From: Malania oleifera
Lineage: Eukaryota > Streptophyta > Magnoliopsida > Santalales > Ximeniaceae
Length of the DNA: 64,000 bases
Assembly (NCBI RefSeq): GCF_029873635.1
Contig: NC_080421.1
Location: forward strand, 1-64,000
Direction of reading: 5' to 3'
Shown piece after piece: positions 35,785 to 47,412 of this stretch (its first letter is position 1; every line of letters begins with the position of its first letter). Under the pieces are notes generated by a model. That model was not told the DNA's origin and made no database searches. It worked only from the letters and a program-made list of their open reading frames with translations. The translations under genes were made by a program, and so were the position numbers.

Positions 35785-36470
35785 TGTGATGATCCCAAAA
35801 ATATGTATATGAATAGAACATATTAAAATAATATATGTAGACATTAGCCGGTTATTTACTTTCACACACTACTTTGGTACAATAATAAAATAATAAGATG
35901 GTCAATACGGACGTGTCTCTCTGTTAGGATCCTTTATATATATATATATCAGTAAAGGTAAATGTATTGATCAAAAGTATAATTACAATATACACTAGGC
36001 ATACCCAGGAACCAATGGGGAGGATAGACCCCTAATCCAAATGCTATGCACTACAAGCAAAAGGTAAGACCAAATCGCCTCCCTTAATCAAGAAACAATG
36101 TTACATCAAAACTATCAGAGATACAAAACACCTGAAAGAGAATAGATCGCCTCAAGCATGTGAAACATGTCAAACTTGTCATACACCTCTCTATAGGTAC
36201 GCCTTTGTATTACTTTCACCAGCTCCACATAAGATATAATATTTCCTTCAAATCTTTTTTTGTTTCGAAAGTACTAGAGAAAGTACACTGTAGTAGCAAG
36301 GTAGATTTTCTTACCAATTGATTGAATATCGATGCCTTTAGCTTCCTTATGCATCCATTTCAAGGAGTACTCAAAGACCATTGCGGCTTAATCGCTCCCT
36401 AGAAGTCGACCGGGTCAAAGTGAGATTTCATAAGATAAACAGAGTAGACACAATAAGTGCACATATATAA

Positions 36471-36522
<52 letters not shown>

Positions 36523-37458
36523 ATATTTTTATTAAAAGTCTATTACTATTTTTAGTTTTTCACACATCATTTTAAGTAAATAATAAAATAACAATACTTT
36601 ATATTAAAATAATAATAATATTAAAAAAAATAGAAAGGAAAAGCTTCTCCTCTTCCCAATCAATTCATACATATATATACAACAATAAAAATAATAATAA
36701 CAATAGTAATTATAATATGGAAAGAGACAAAACGCCTTCCCATCAAGTCTTTTTTTTTTTGTTTGTTCCCCATGATTCTCCTACAACATCTCATCTCACT
36801 TACTCATTATTTACTTTCTTTTGCTTCCCTTTATCTTTTCCCGTGCTAGCCCCATTCCCCTCCAATCAATTTTCACATCCTCATTAATTATTTTGTCTTC
36901 TCCCACTCAATTTTTTACATCCCCTTTGGCAATTTAGCAGCCGCTCCTTGCTAGAAAATCTAATTTCGAAATTGGTCCCTCTCCATTGTCTATAAATAGA
37001 TAAATAGAGAAGTTCTTTCTATTGAAATCTCACATCTCCTATGTGAAAAATATTTCTAGAGAAAGAGAAGGAAAAGTGAGTAAAAGTATTAGTAGTAGAA
37101 AGAGAATTTTTATACATAAAATTCTCACTCCTCCACTCTTTCTAATTCTCAGAGTAAGTAAATTTGATTATGTTAGGTTTTTATTAAATTTTACCTGAGT
37201 TTACTTATACGTATGTTTAATTATATCAGTTTTATTTTTAATATACTTGCGTTTATTTTTTGGTTAAGAAATGTTCTAATTCTCTCAGGAAATTTATAGC
37301 ACTATTATTTTCTATTCAAGAAAATATTTTTAGCACAAAAATCATGTAGCGTGAGTTTGTTAAATTACGTTGCATGTTTTACAAAACAACTAAGGTATGG
37401 TAAAATTTTTATGGTGTTGTTCATTTTATTGCATAAATTATATATAAAATTGCATAAA

Positions 37459-37495
<37 letters not shown>

Positions 37496-37567
37496 TTAAA
37501 ATTAAATTTGGTGACATCAATGCAAATGGGGATGGTGATACATAACGTCACAATTCTCGAGACTTTA
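35785..37567 (+). mobile_element. solo gypsy LTR, left part
   Basis: Starts TGTGATGATCCC at 35785 after the TSD TTGGG (35780-35784). It contains a TA microsatellite (36476-36520), a TATA box (36991) and a splice-donor-like AGAGTAAGT (about 37151). A gypsy element with its own LTRs interrupts it at 37567. The rest is at 52229-53224; joined length about 2.78 kb. A stretch at 35940-36470 resembles a LINE tail and may be a further old insertion. Confidence 0.88.
36991..36998 (+). promoter_or_regulatory. TATA box of the solo LTR
   Basis: TATAAATA within GTCTATAAATAGATA, followed by a CT-rich leader, in the same layout as the TATA boxes at 44177 and 46747. Confidence 0.6.
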
Positions 37568-40238
37568 TGTAATAACCCCAAAAAGGGATATAGAGAATTA
37601 GTGGAGTGATTTCAAAAATAATAAAATAATAATAATAATTATTATTATTATTAAATTTTAAAAAATAATTAAAATTTATTTTTAATTTTATTAATAAAAT
37701 ATATTATTATTAATATTAATTAAATATTATTATTATTATATTCACTCCTGAAGCTTCATAGAAGCTTCAGGAGTCATCTTTAAAAAAAACACATCTGTGC
37801 AGGAGACCTACGTACTATCTCTCTCTCCTCTCATTCTAACTCCTCTCCTCAATTTCGTGGCGGATTCTCGCCCAATCGAGAATCAGAAGATACCGTTGAG
37901 CTCCATTCTTCACTGCCGTCATTTCTATCAGAGCGGATCGATGGTAGGAGCAGCGTAGACATATCTCCTAGGGTAAGCCAATTTCCCTTTTTTCTTTAAT
38001 TTCTTACAAATTATAAGCCTGATTAACGAATGGACACCACCACGAGAATCTAGGGATGATTCTTTACAAGTCTAGCGGGACAGAATTCTCGTGGGGTCGT
38101 CGTGGGCAAAATCTCAAATTTGGGGTATGGGGGTTATTAAGGGGCTTATTTTTAATTAATGAGGATTAATTTAGAAATGCTAAAATGTTAAGCATCTAGA
38201 GTTGAAATAGAATTTCGAAATTTAAGGCTCGGGTGAGCACCACGGGTGTAATTTTGAGACCCGCAGGTAAAATTCATAAAATTAAATTGAGGTATCAAAT
38301 ATTGGTTTAAATATTAATTTAGAGTACATAGGGCCTAGGGATGGATAGCATTTTGAGGAAATGAATTAATTAATTTAGGAAAAATGCAAATTGTAGGATT
38401 TGAGTTTTGGGCACCAAGGGCGTAGGATTTGGGTCCTGACGAGACTCTTCGTAAGCCAGGTAAATGGAATAAATTATAACAGTATTTTTAGAATTACCAT
38501 TTGAATTAATATATGAAAATGAGAATATTGTATTTTGCCTGAAAATTATTATGATATAAATATCAATTAAATTGTGTGGCATTTAAGTAATATTAATTTG
38601 TAATGTTTTGGAGCATGAAATTAATATATTATGAATATTAGGTGAAAACTGTGTGGCACATGACATGTGTTGAAAAATGTGAAATATAACGATGGGTATT
38701 TTCTGAGAATATATTGAAATGAGAATGATTGATGTGATTAATGAAAAATAATGAAATGTGGTATTTATATATGAGTGGAAATTATTTCCATGAGAAATGA
38801 GTTTGTACAAATTATTGATATGAGTATTTTGGGAAAATGTGAAAAATACGTGAAATATGATATATGTTATTACGAGATGATGAAATGTGCATAGAAAATG
38901 ATGAGCATATTTATATTGAACTGAATTGTGATATATTAGAATATGATTGATGAAATACCAATACCGCATAATGATTGTGGGTATGTGGTAATGAACCCTG
39001 ATGGATGACTATGATATTGAGCATGGTACCGTTGCTAGTGTTGTTAGTGCAACCACACGAACTGTTGGAGCATGTGGCGTGACAGTCAACTGAGCCATTT
39101 TGTAGGGTTGTTTGGACCCCTGAGTCCGGATCAGGGTTATAGGCCGGCCAGTCGTACTATAAACGTGATATGTGATATGATACTTTGATTTAACGGGGTC
39201 GGCCAATCACGGTTAGATCTAGCCTTCGGGCCGCACAACCTTGACCATGGGAGGAAGCATGGTGTGGATAGAAAGATCCTCAGGGTGGCCATGAGTTATA
39301 AACACGATGTTGGTATTTGATACCAAGGATACTCATGAGCCGGAAAGTAAAATGGAAACAGAAAGTGAAAGAATGATAAAATTGGCTAAAATGAGAAATG
39401 AAAGGAAGAATGGAAATTGAGAAATAAATAATGATAAAATTGAGAATTGAAACCATGTGAGTTAATAATATAAATACATGAGGCAAAGTGAAACTCTCCG
39501 CCTGAGGGCTTACTGAGTAAGGTGAGTGCCCTAATATATATCAGATGTGACCATACGTGACTACATAACGTGTTAGGGCAGAGAGAAACTACTTGTATAG
39601 GCAAGTAATCTTCCCTATTTTCAGGAACTTCGCGGTAAATATGTATTGGAAATAATTGAATTTGAGAAATGATTTTAAAACTTATAAAATTTAATGTTGT
39701 TTATCTATATGACTTTGAGAATGTGTATATCAGTGTATTTCTTAATATGAAACGATGATTTGAAAAGTAAAGTGTATTATAACTGAACTTATATGGCCAC
39801 ACACTGTAAATAATTTATTCCTTCTTATTGAGATGTGTCTCATCCAAATTATCTAAATTTTTCAGGGAACAGGGATAAATCGAGAGATAGAGCTCCGTGA
39901 TCATAGGGAGCTAGGACCCTGACACACACAGGGTGAGTTTTTGGTGGACTAGGAAGGTGTGATTCCCTAGGGTTGTATTGTTATTGGGTATGAGATAGTA
40001 TATTTATATGTATATGTTGATACTATGAGTACTGTATTTTGGCTGATATAAATATACTGTCTTCCACTGTTAAGTTGTATAAATGAAATAACTTTGTACT
40101 CGGTACCCAATACTGGTCAGGTCATATGACTGGTAATAGGGTTGTTGACGTGACCAATTTATGGATGTTGTCGATGATGTGTAAATTATTTGTTATTGTT
40201 TATGAAAAAAAAATTCGTACGAAAATCGAGGCATCACA
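37568..40238 (+). mobile_element. 5' LTR of the gypsy element (2,671 bp)
   Basis: TGTAATAACCCC to GAGGCATCACA. It carries a 13-bp inverted repeat (37745-37773), donor-like GTAAGCC (37973), GTAAAAT (38267) and GTAAATGG (38460) sites, the CCTTCGGGCCGCACAACC block (39195-39262) and a TTTTTCAG acceptor-like site (39865). It differs from the 3' LTR by many transitions and small indels, so the insertion is old. Confidence 0.92.
37745..37773. promoter_or_regulatory. 13-bp perfect inverted repeat in the 5' LTR
   Basis: CTCCTGAAGCTTC, a 3-base ATA loop, then GAAGCTTCAGGAG. The 3' LTR keeps the core as the 18-bp palindrome AAGCTTCTGCAGAAGCTT, with outer bases altered by C-to-T changes. Confidence 0.85.
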
Positions 40239-40241
40239 TTT

Positions 40242-40253
40242 TGGTATTGGAGC
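40242..40253 (+). promoter_or_regulatory. primer-binding site of the gypsy element
   Basis: TGGTATTGGAGC, three bases after the LTR end, close to the common plant initiator-tRNA-Met site TGGTATCAGAGC. The differences look like decay. Confidence 0.75.
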
Positions 40254-40635
40254 CTAGGTTGCTAGGTTCTGTACACTTTAGTGGATAGTGGAATACAATA
40301 CCAAAGTATAGGAGTGGATTTTGAGAGAAATAGGAGATAGGTAGGTTGAAATGTGAGTTAGTGATTGTTAGAGGATGAGGTGAGAATTTATGATTCTTTC
40401 TTGCGGCCTAGAGACGGGAGTACCGGGGTTGTTTCTGTGTTTTTCCTGGGCTGACGATTTCAGGAAAACCATGGATACTATCGCCGGGTCTTGTTTCTGA
40501 GTGGTAGGACTGAATCTTAAATGAGGATTAAGGATGTGGAGATAAATGGTCGTAGAAAAGTAATTTATAAGTTATTGCAGCGTATGGGTTGTGTGATAGT
40601 GATTGTATGATGAGATTAACTGTTTCCTCTGTAGG

Positions 40636-41535
40636 ATGGATCCGAGGAACAATAACAAGAATGCGGGAGGTGATAGAGTAGGACCTTCCGGTATGAGTGG
40701 TGCAAACCCTGACGCAATGTTGCATAGCATCACTCAGCAGGTGATGGCTGAGATGGCTAGGAGCTCGAGGGAGAGGAGCTGCACGATCGAGCAGTTCACG
40801 CATATGTGACCCCCGTCTTTTGCTGGAGGAGCGGATCCACTAGTAGCAGAGAACTGGGTTCAGGACATAGAGGACATACTGGTAGTCCTCTCATGTACAG
40901 ACGAGTAGAGAGTGTTATTTGCCACATTTAAATTGACAGAGGAAGCAAAGCGCTAGTGGAGGTCAGTGAGAGTACTTTAGGAGCAGAGGCCTGACCCTGT
41001 AGCAATGACGTGGAGTCGCTTTAGGGAAATTTTCTTTGAGTGGTACTTTTCTGCTGTGATCAGGAGTGCGAAGGTGTTAGAGTTTTTGTATTTGACACAA
41101 GGGTCTATGACGATGTAGCAGTACGCAGCGAGGGTTGTTGAGCTATCCCGGTTCACCTCGTATATGGTGCCAGATGAGGAAAGGAAGGCGAGGAAGTTTA
41201 AGGAGGGCATGAGACATAACTTGTATGAGCAGGTAGAAGGTTTCCGAGCTCATACCTTCTCGGAGATAGTGGACAGGGCTGCGGTGATTGAGAGCATCAT
41301 ACAGAGAGGCGCAGCAGCCTAGAGCCAGAGGAAGAGGTCCGCGCCTTCTAATTTTCACGTAGGGCCCAGTCGAGGGCTGTGGAGGAGATATGATAGCAGA
41401 GGGGGACGAGCAGTGCAGGGTAGACAGATGCTCCCTCCTTATTCGAAATGTTTGAGGAGGCACCCAGGAGAGTGTCGAGCGAGGGAGGTTGTCTGCTATT
41501 AGTGCCACCAGCTTAGGCATATCGTGATGAACTGT
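40636..41535 (+). pseudogene. gypsy gag
   Basis: Begins MDPRNNNKNAGG. The gag core has PPSFAGGADPLVAENWVQDI (about 40815-40875), then FREIFFEWYF (about 41020) and KFKEGMRHNLYEQVEGF (about 41200). A Cys/His knuckle remnant (CHQLRHIVMNC) lies at 41500-41535. At least six in-frame stops occur, nearly all TAG at positions where related proteins have Gln or Trp. Structural capsid protein in a live element; dead here. Confidence 0.9.
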
Positions 41536-42099
41536 CAGACTCCGCTAACGGGAGCGACTGCTCCTCAACTATATAAAGGAGGCTATCAGGCGCCTCAAGG
41601 GAGACAGCAAAGGAATACTACTCCAGCGCGAGTTTATGCACTGACACCGGGAGATGCTGAGGCGGTTGGAGATGTGGTGACAGGTACGGTTTCAATACTA
41701 TCATTTAAAGCTATTGTCTTATTTAATTATGGGGCAACTCATTCTTTTATCGCCCAAGATTATGTTAATTTGTATGGGTTTGAGCCTCAGCAGTTAGATA
41801 TTAGTTTGTCCGTTGCTACGCCAATTGGGGTTGTAGGGATATGTAGAAAGGTACTCAGGGACTGTCTAGTAGGTATTCATAGGAGGTCTTTGCCAGCTAA
41901 TTTGGTAGTTTTAGACATGCATAGGTTTAAGGTAATCTTGGGTATGGATTGGTTAGCTACCCACTATGCTAGCATTGATTGCCATCAGAGAGAGGTAGTA
42001 TTCAGACCTCTAAAAGGACAGGAGTACAAATTCATGGGATCACGTGTGCGCACCCCACCTCAGTTATTGTCTGCTATTCAGGCACGTAGGTTGCTATGA
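41536..42099 (+). pseudogene. gypsy aspartic protease
   Basis: Open frame of about 190 residues. The usual active-site triad D-S-G in LFDSGATHSFI reads FNYGATHSFI (about 41730), so the catalytic Asp is lost. The conserved VILGMDWLATHYASIDC follows at about 41935-41985. It processed Gag-Pol in the ancestor. A TGA stop ends it at 42099. Confidence 0.9.
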
Positions 42100-42126
42100 G
42101 AAGGTTGTTAGAGATATTTAACCTGT

Positions 42127-42900
42127 GTGAAGGCAGTATCAGAAGGGGAGCTAAGGGTGCAGGAGATCCCAGTGGTGAGGGATTTTCCTGATGTATTTCC
42201 CAAGGATTTGCCGAAACTACCTTATGATTGTATTGATCTAATTCCGGGAACAACCTCATTTTCAAAAGCTCCGTATAGAATGGCACCGGCAGAGCTGAAA
42301 GAATTAAAAGAGCAGTTGCAGGAACTGTTAGATAAGGGATTTATTCGTCCCAGTATGTCGCCCTGTGGAGCACCGGTTTTTTTGTGAGGAAAAAGGATGG
42401 CTCGAACAAAGTGACTATCAAGAATAAATACCCGCTCCCATGTATCGATGATTTATTTGATCAGTTACAGAGGACACAGATCTTTTCAAAGATAGATTTA
42501 CGATCTGGGTATCATCAGGTGAAAGTCAGAGCGGAAAATGTTCCGAAGACGGCATTTAGAACACGATATGGTCACTATGAATTTCTAGTCATGCCGTTTG
42601 GTTTGACGAATACTCCTATAGTGTTTATGGATTTGGTGAACAAGGTCTTTTACCAGTACTTAGACCAGTTTGTGGTAGTATTTATTAATGATATACTGGT
42701 ATATTCGAAGAGCCCAAAGGAGCATGAGGAGTATCTGAGTATAGTGCTACAGGTGTTGTGAGAGAAGAAGCTATATGTGAAGCTCAAGAAGTGTGAGTTC
42801 TGGCTGGAATAGGTTACCTTCCTTGGACACGTTATATCCAGGGGTGGTATTTCTGTTAATCCGAGTAAGATTGAAGCGGTAGTAGAATAAGTACGACCAA
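42127..42900 (+). pseudogene. gypsy reverse transcriptase
   Basis: Covers [16 protein letters not shown], then [60 protein letters not shown] and [20 protein letters not shown] to the palm motif, which reads FINDILVYS (about 42680) where FIDDILVYS is expected, a second catalytic Asp-to-Asn change. A frame change occurs near 42387 and TAG/TGA stops at about 42760 and 42810. Confidence 0.92.
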
Positions 42901-43595
42901 AGAACATGCACGAGATCAGGAGTTTCTTGGGATTTACTGGGTACTACCGCAGGTTTGTTGAGGGCTTCTCTAAATTGTCAGGCCCATTGACTAGATTGAC
43001 CAAGAAAGGAGTGAAGTTTGAGTGGTCTGATGAATGTGAATAGAGTTTCCAGGATTTGAAGCAATGACTCATCACTGTGCCTGTGTTGATGAATCCTTCA
43101 AGAAAAAAGGGATTCGTAATTTATAGTGATGCATCCCATAAAAGGCTTGGATGCGTATTGAGGCAACAAGGAAAAGTAATAGCTTATGCCTCACGACAAT
43201 TGAAAGAATATGAGAAAAACTACCCTACCCACGATCTGGAGTTGGCAGTGGTTGTTTACGCACTGAAGATTTGGAGGCACTATCTATATGGGGGTAGGTG
43301 TGAGATATTTATTGACCATAAGAGCTTAAAGTATTTCTTCACGCATAAAGAATTGAATATGAGGCAGAGGAGATGGCTGGAGCTAATAAAGGATTACGAC
43401 TGCACTATCAGCTACCACCTGGGGAAGGCTAATGTGGTCGTTGATGCTTTGAGCCAGAAATCAGTGGATTCATCTGTATCTGTAGTGGAGATTCAACATC
43501 TGATTCAGATGGATCTAGAGAGGCTCAATGTGGAGCTAGTAGAGGGCGATCACCAGGCATTCATTGCTGACTTGGTTTTGCAGCCGACTCTATAG
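42901..43595 (+). pseudogene. gypsy connection domain and RNase H
   Basis: IRSFLGFTGYYRRFVEGFSK and LTRLTKKGVKFEWSDECE, then RNase [58 protein letters not shown] and [20 protein letters not shown], ending near [18 protein letters not shown] stops at about 43042 and 43595 interrupt it. Confidence 0.92.
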
Positions 43596-43816
43596 GAGAG
43601 GATTAAAGCAACACAGAGGAATGATGCAAAACTAGTAGAGCTTATGGGAAAGGTACAGGATGGTAAGGAAACAGAGTTCAGCATCTCAGATGATGAAGCC
43701 TTGTGGTTCCATACCAAGTTATGCATTCCTACCAATCCTGAGATCAAGAAGGTTATTCTAAAGGAAGCATATCGGTCCCTGTATACTGTATATCCAAGTA
43801 GCACTAAAATGTATAG
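43596..43816 (+). pseudogene. gypsy integrase, N-terminal part before the first solo LTR
   Basis: Contains the stretch leading into the HHCC zinc-binding domain (LCIPTNPEIKKVILKEAYRS). A solo LTR splits the zinc finger at 43816/43817, and the finger resumes at 45992. Confidence 0.88.
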
Positions 43817-43897
43817 TGTAACGACCTGAATTTTTAAAATGGAATTTGAATAATTAAGAGGGAGAAAAATAGAAATAGAAACAGAAGGAGGCCGTAG

Positions 43898-44166
43898 ACT
43901 CATTCGTCAACGACATTGCATTTGGGGGTTAAAAGTAATTTTTAAAGATTGCCTGAATTCGTCGACGAAGGCTATAATAATTTCATCGACGAACACAGGG
44001 TTTCGTCGACAAAGGCTTCAATAATTTCATCGACGAACACAGGGCTTTGTCGACGAAGAAATGCCAAGAGGGGTTTTTGAACTGACTGAATTTTGTCAAC
44101 GAGGAGTGGATTTCGTCGAAGAAATTTGTGAAGGACTCGTCGACAAAAATCGGGCTCGTCGATGAA
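43898..44166. promoter_or_regulatory. cluster of TCGTCGACGA-like palindromes upstream of a TATA box
   Basis: At least ten perfect or near copies of the self-complementary TCGTCGACGA occur in 270 bp (e.g. 43959, 43984, 44002, 44028, 44048, 44136), ending about 10 bp before TATAAATA at 44177. The same arrangement is in the sister LTR. This could be a binding-site array in the U3 promoter. Confidence 0.7.
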
Positions 44167-44176
44167 TTATGCCACC

Positions 44177-44184
44177 TATAAATA
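44177..44184 (+). promoter_or_regulatory. TATA box of the first nested solo LTR
   Basis: TATAAATA, followed by a CT-rich leader (44215-44280). Confidence 0.65.
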
Positions 44185-44906
44185 TGAAAAATCCAATTTT
44201 TTTCTTCATAATTAAGCTTCCCCTCCACTCTCTCTCTCTCTCTCTCTCTCCTCTTCGGCCCTCTCACTCTCTCTCTTCGATTTTGGCCTCGCCAGTTGCC
44301 GGATCGAAGATTTGAGGCTACCACAGCGCTCCTAGCAAAGTTCTCCACAAGTTTGCCAGAGTGGATCGTTGGGAATATGACGTTGGAAATCATCCATAAG
44401 TTGAGGTAAGACTTTTTAAGTCAAATTAGACTTTATGGTAGTTATAGAAATTGATGTACACATGAAAATACTGATGATTAATACTAGGAGTTTTGAGTTT
44501 CAAAGTATTGAGGAGGAAATCCTACGGGGGTTAGGCTAGGATTTTAGGGGGCTTTCTCAGTACGAGGTAAGGGAATAAACTAAAACAGTAATTTTCCATG
44601 CAATTTATTATTAATTATGAGTAAATTTATTTTCAAAAAAGCAAATGTTATAGTTGTATATGATAGATGAAATGTATGTTTGGAAAATACTGTTATGATG
44701 AATAAAATATATATGTATATATGAGATGTAAGAAAAACACGATTTTAGAATATGAAGTATGACTTTTAACAGTATATATGTGGCATGAATATTATTTTAC
44801 GTGAAATGTAATATGATATGGAAGATTTTACGAGTAAGCATGTTTTCAAGTACTATGTAAAGATGAATTATGTTGTGATGGATATATGATAAATGATGTA
44901 TTTTTA

Positions 44907-44910
<4 letters not shown>

Positions 44911-44942
<32 letters not shown>
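44911..44942. repeat. (AT)n microsatellite
   Basis: Uninterrupted AT dinucleotides in the solo LTR. Confidence 0.95.
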
Positions 44943-44946
<4 letters not shown>

Positions 44947-44956
44947 CTGAAACGAT

Positions 44957-45105
44957 TCTGGCGCGAGGCCATATTTATGATTATCGGCGCGAGGCCGCAT
45001 TTATGTTATCGGTGCGAGGCCGTATTTACTATGATTTTGGCACGAGGCCATACATATGATTTTGACACGAGACTGTATCTATGTTTTCGGCACGAGGCCA
45101 TGATG
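44957..45105. repeat. 26-bp tandem repeat, about 6 copies
   Basis: Units of GGCGCGAGGCC(G/A)TATTTATGATTAT type; later copies are degraded by G-to-A and C-to-T changes (GGCACGAGGCC, GACACGAGAC). Confidence 0.88.
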
Positions 45106-45991
45106 ATGTTATGTATGTTCATGTATTATATGTTATTACAGTCAGGATGTTAGTTTAGTTCAGTTCAGGGCTCAATACCATAGCTATATTGTAGATCAGA
45201 TATCTACTTCAGATTAGTGCTAACCGTCTCACGAGGGGATGGGAGATGGATAGTAGAGTGGACGTCCACCTGGCAGTCTGGACCAGGGTGTGGCGGGCTC
45301 ATCATACTTACAGACATATTTGATTTAGCAGTGATCGGCCAGCCATTGTCGGGTCCCGCCTTCGAGCTGCACAACCCGTCATGGGGGGTAATACATGACA
45401 TTAGCTAGCTATTCATCCTAGGTTGATTTTCAGTATTACGAGCTATAACAGATATTTATGTATGTTTTGATTTATTAAAAAATATGAAAGTATATGATTA
45501 TCCAGTATGATATTATGATTATTTCTAGAGTTATGAAATGTATTGTATATGTATAAGCACTTTAAATATTTATGTTGTCACACAGCTGTATTTAGTTTAT
45601 TTTCTCTTACTAAGAAGTGTCTCACCCCCAACATTAATATATTTTTCAGGAAACCCAGAGAAACCGGTGGGTCAAGGCCGCCGTTGAGTGAGTGAAGCTT
45701 CCCTACTAGAAGGGTAAGCATTAAACTAGGACTAGGAGATTCTTGTTGTATAGTCCTAGTGCCATTTTGATATTTTGAGGGTTGTATATTTATACGTACA
45801 GAATTGGGAGATGTAGTGAACTCTGGTATTATGTTTCTAGTATTATGTTTTATGATTGGATGTTGAGATTTATGTTTACTTCTGCTAGGTTTTCTGTTGT
45901 GTTTGATTGATGTCCCCACTATTCACGGGTTCGGGTTGTCCATTTTATTTATTATGTGATATTTTATATTAAGAAATTGAGGGACGTTACA

Positions 45992-46396
45992 TATAGGGAT
46001 CTTCAAGAGTCTTTCTAGTGGAGCAACCTGAAGAGGGAGATAGCCTAGTATGTGGATTAGTGTTTGACGTACCAGCAAGTGAAAGATGAGTATCAAAGAC
46101 CGACGGGATCATTGCAGCCACTCTACAATCCTGAGTGGAAGTGGGAGCATATAGCGATGGATTTCGTCACAGGATTGCCGCGGGCATTGCATGGATAGGA
46201 CACTATCTGGGTAGTGGTGGATTAACTGATGAAAACTACCTACTTTTTGCCGATTAGAGTTAGCTACTCCATGGACAGATTGGCTGAGTTATATATCCAG
46301 GAGATAGTTAGGCTTTATGGTGTCCTAGTGTCCATAGTTTCAGATAGAGACCCACGGTTCACATCTCGTTTTTGGAAACGTCCGCAAGGGGCCATG
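45992..46396 (+). pseudogene. gypsy integrase, zinc finger remainder and catalytic core start
   Basis: Reads the HHCC end ([20 protein letters not shown], with one Cys position changed) and the catalytic start: [44 protein letters not shown] and the second Asp in SIVSDRDPRFTSRFWK. Several TAG stops. The core is cut at 46396 by the second solo LTR. Confidence 0.9.
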
Positions 46397-46477
46397 TGTA
46401 GTAACCTGAAGAATAATAGTATTTAAATAATAATGAGGGTGAGAAATGGAAATAGAAATAGAAGGAGGCAGTAAGCT

Positions 46478-46737
46478 TCATCGACGAACGTCAAGCATTC
46501 ATCGACGACATTACATTTTAAAGGTAATAATAATTTCAAGAATTTCCAGACTTTGTCGACGAATACAAGGATTCATCGACGAAGGTTTTTAAGACCTAGT
46601 CGATGAGGTCCCATCTCGTCGACGAGAAAATACCGAGAGAATGATTTGGACTACTCTGAATTTTGTCGACGAAGGGTAAGGTTCGTCGACAAATTTGCTG
46701 AAGGACTCGTCGATGAGGTGACATGTCTCGTTGACGA
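46478..46737. promoter_or_regulatory. second TCGTCGACGA-like palindrome cluster
   Basis: About ten perfect or near copies (for example TCGTCGACGAG at 46616) in 260 bp, ending about 10 bp before TATAAATA at 46747, matching the organisation in the 43817 LTR although the intervening sequence differs. Confidence 0.7.
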
Positions 46738-46746
46738 ATCCAGCTC

Positions 46747-46754
46747 TATAAATA
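46747..46754 (+). promoter_or_regulatory. TATA box of the second nested solo LTR
   Basis: TATAAATA in GCTCTATAAATAGTG, followed by a CT-rich leader. Confidence 0.65.
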
Positions 46755-47302
46755 GTGAAAACTCGGATTTTTATCACATTTCAGTGCAAAATACTTCCCC
46801 TTTCTCTCTCCTACGGCCCCTCCCACTTCTCTCTTCTATTTCGGCCCCTTCAGTTGCCGGATCGACGATCTGAAGCCACCCCGACGTTCCTGGAAAAGTT
46901 CTCTTCAAGTTTGCTAGGGCGGATCGTCGGTGGGATCGAGTTGGATTTCATCCCAAATTCAAAGTAAGACCTTTTAGTCAATTTTTGGCCTTCTAACAAT
47001 TATAGGAAATGATATAGGTAAAGAAATATTGATATTTTGTTCTAACAAATGTTATTTTCAGGGTGTTGTGTAGGAGGCCCTGTGGGTGTTAAACCAGTAT
47101 ACCATAGGGGCTTTCCAGTAGTCAGGTAAGGGAAATATGCTATGTTAGGTAATTTTAAAATGATTTTTAGTATGAAATATATATTTTTACCAGCTTATTT
47201 TTCACAGAACAACATTATACAGTTTATTAAATTATAAATATTATGTATTAAAGTATTGAGTGACTTGAGAATATGAAAATAGTACGAAAGTATGTTTTAC
47301 AG

Positions 47303-47412
47303 TTTTCAGTACCATGATTAAACGAATTTTAGTACCATGATTATACGAATTTCAGTACCATGATTATATAGTTTTCAGTATTATGATTATACAGTTCTCA
47401 GTATCATGACGT
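47303..47412. repeat. 25-bp tandem repeat, about 4-5 copies
   Basis: Units of TTTCAGTACCATGATTATA type in the solo LTR, in a position comparable to the 26-bp array of the other LTR but unrelated in sequence. Confidence 0.85.

Larger units (their letters stand above)
43817..45991 (+). mobile_element. solo gypsy LTR (2,175 bp) inside integrase
   Basis: TGTAACGACCTG to GGGACGTTACA with a perfect TSD TATAG (43812-43816 and 45992-45996). It contains a TCGTCGACGA cluster, TATA box, CT-rich leader, donor- and acceptor-like sites (44406, 44567, 45649), a 26-bp tandem repeat and the GGCCAG...GCACAACC block (45331-45400). Confidence 0.96.
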
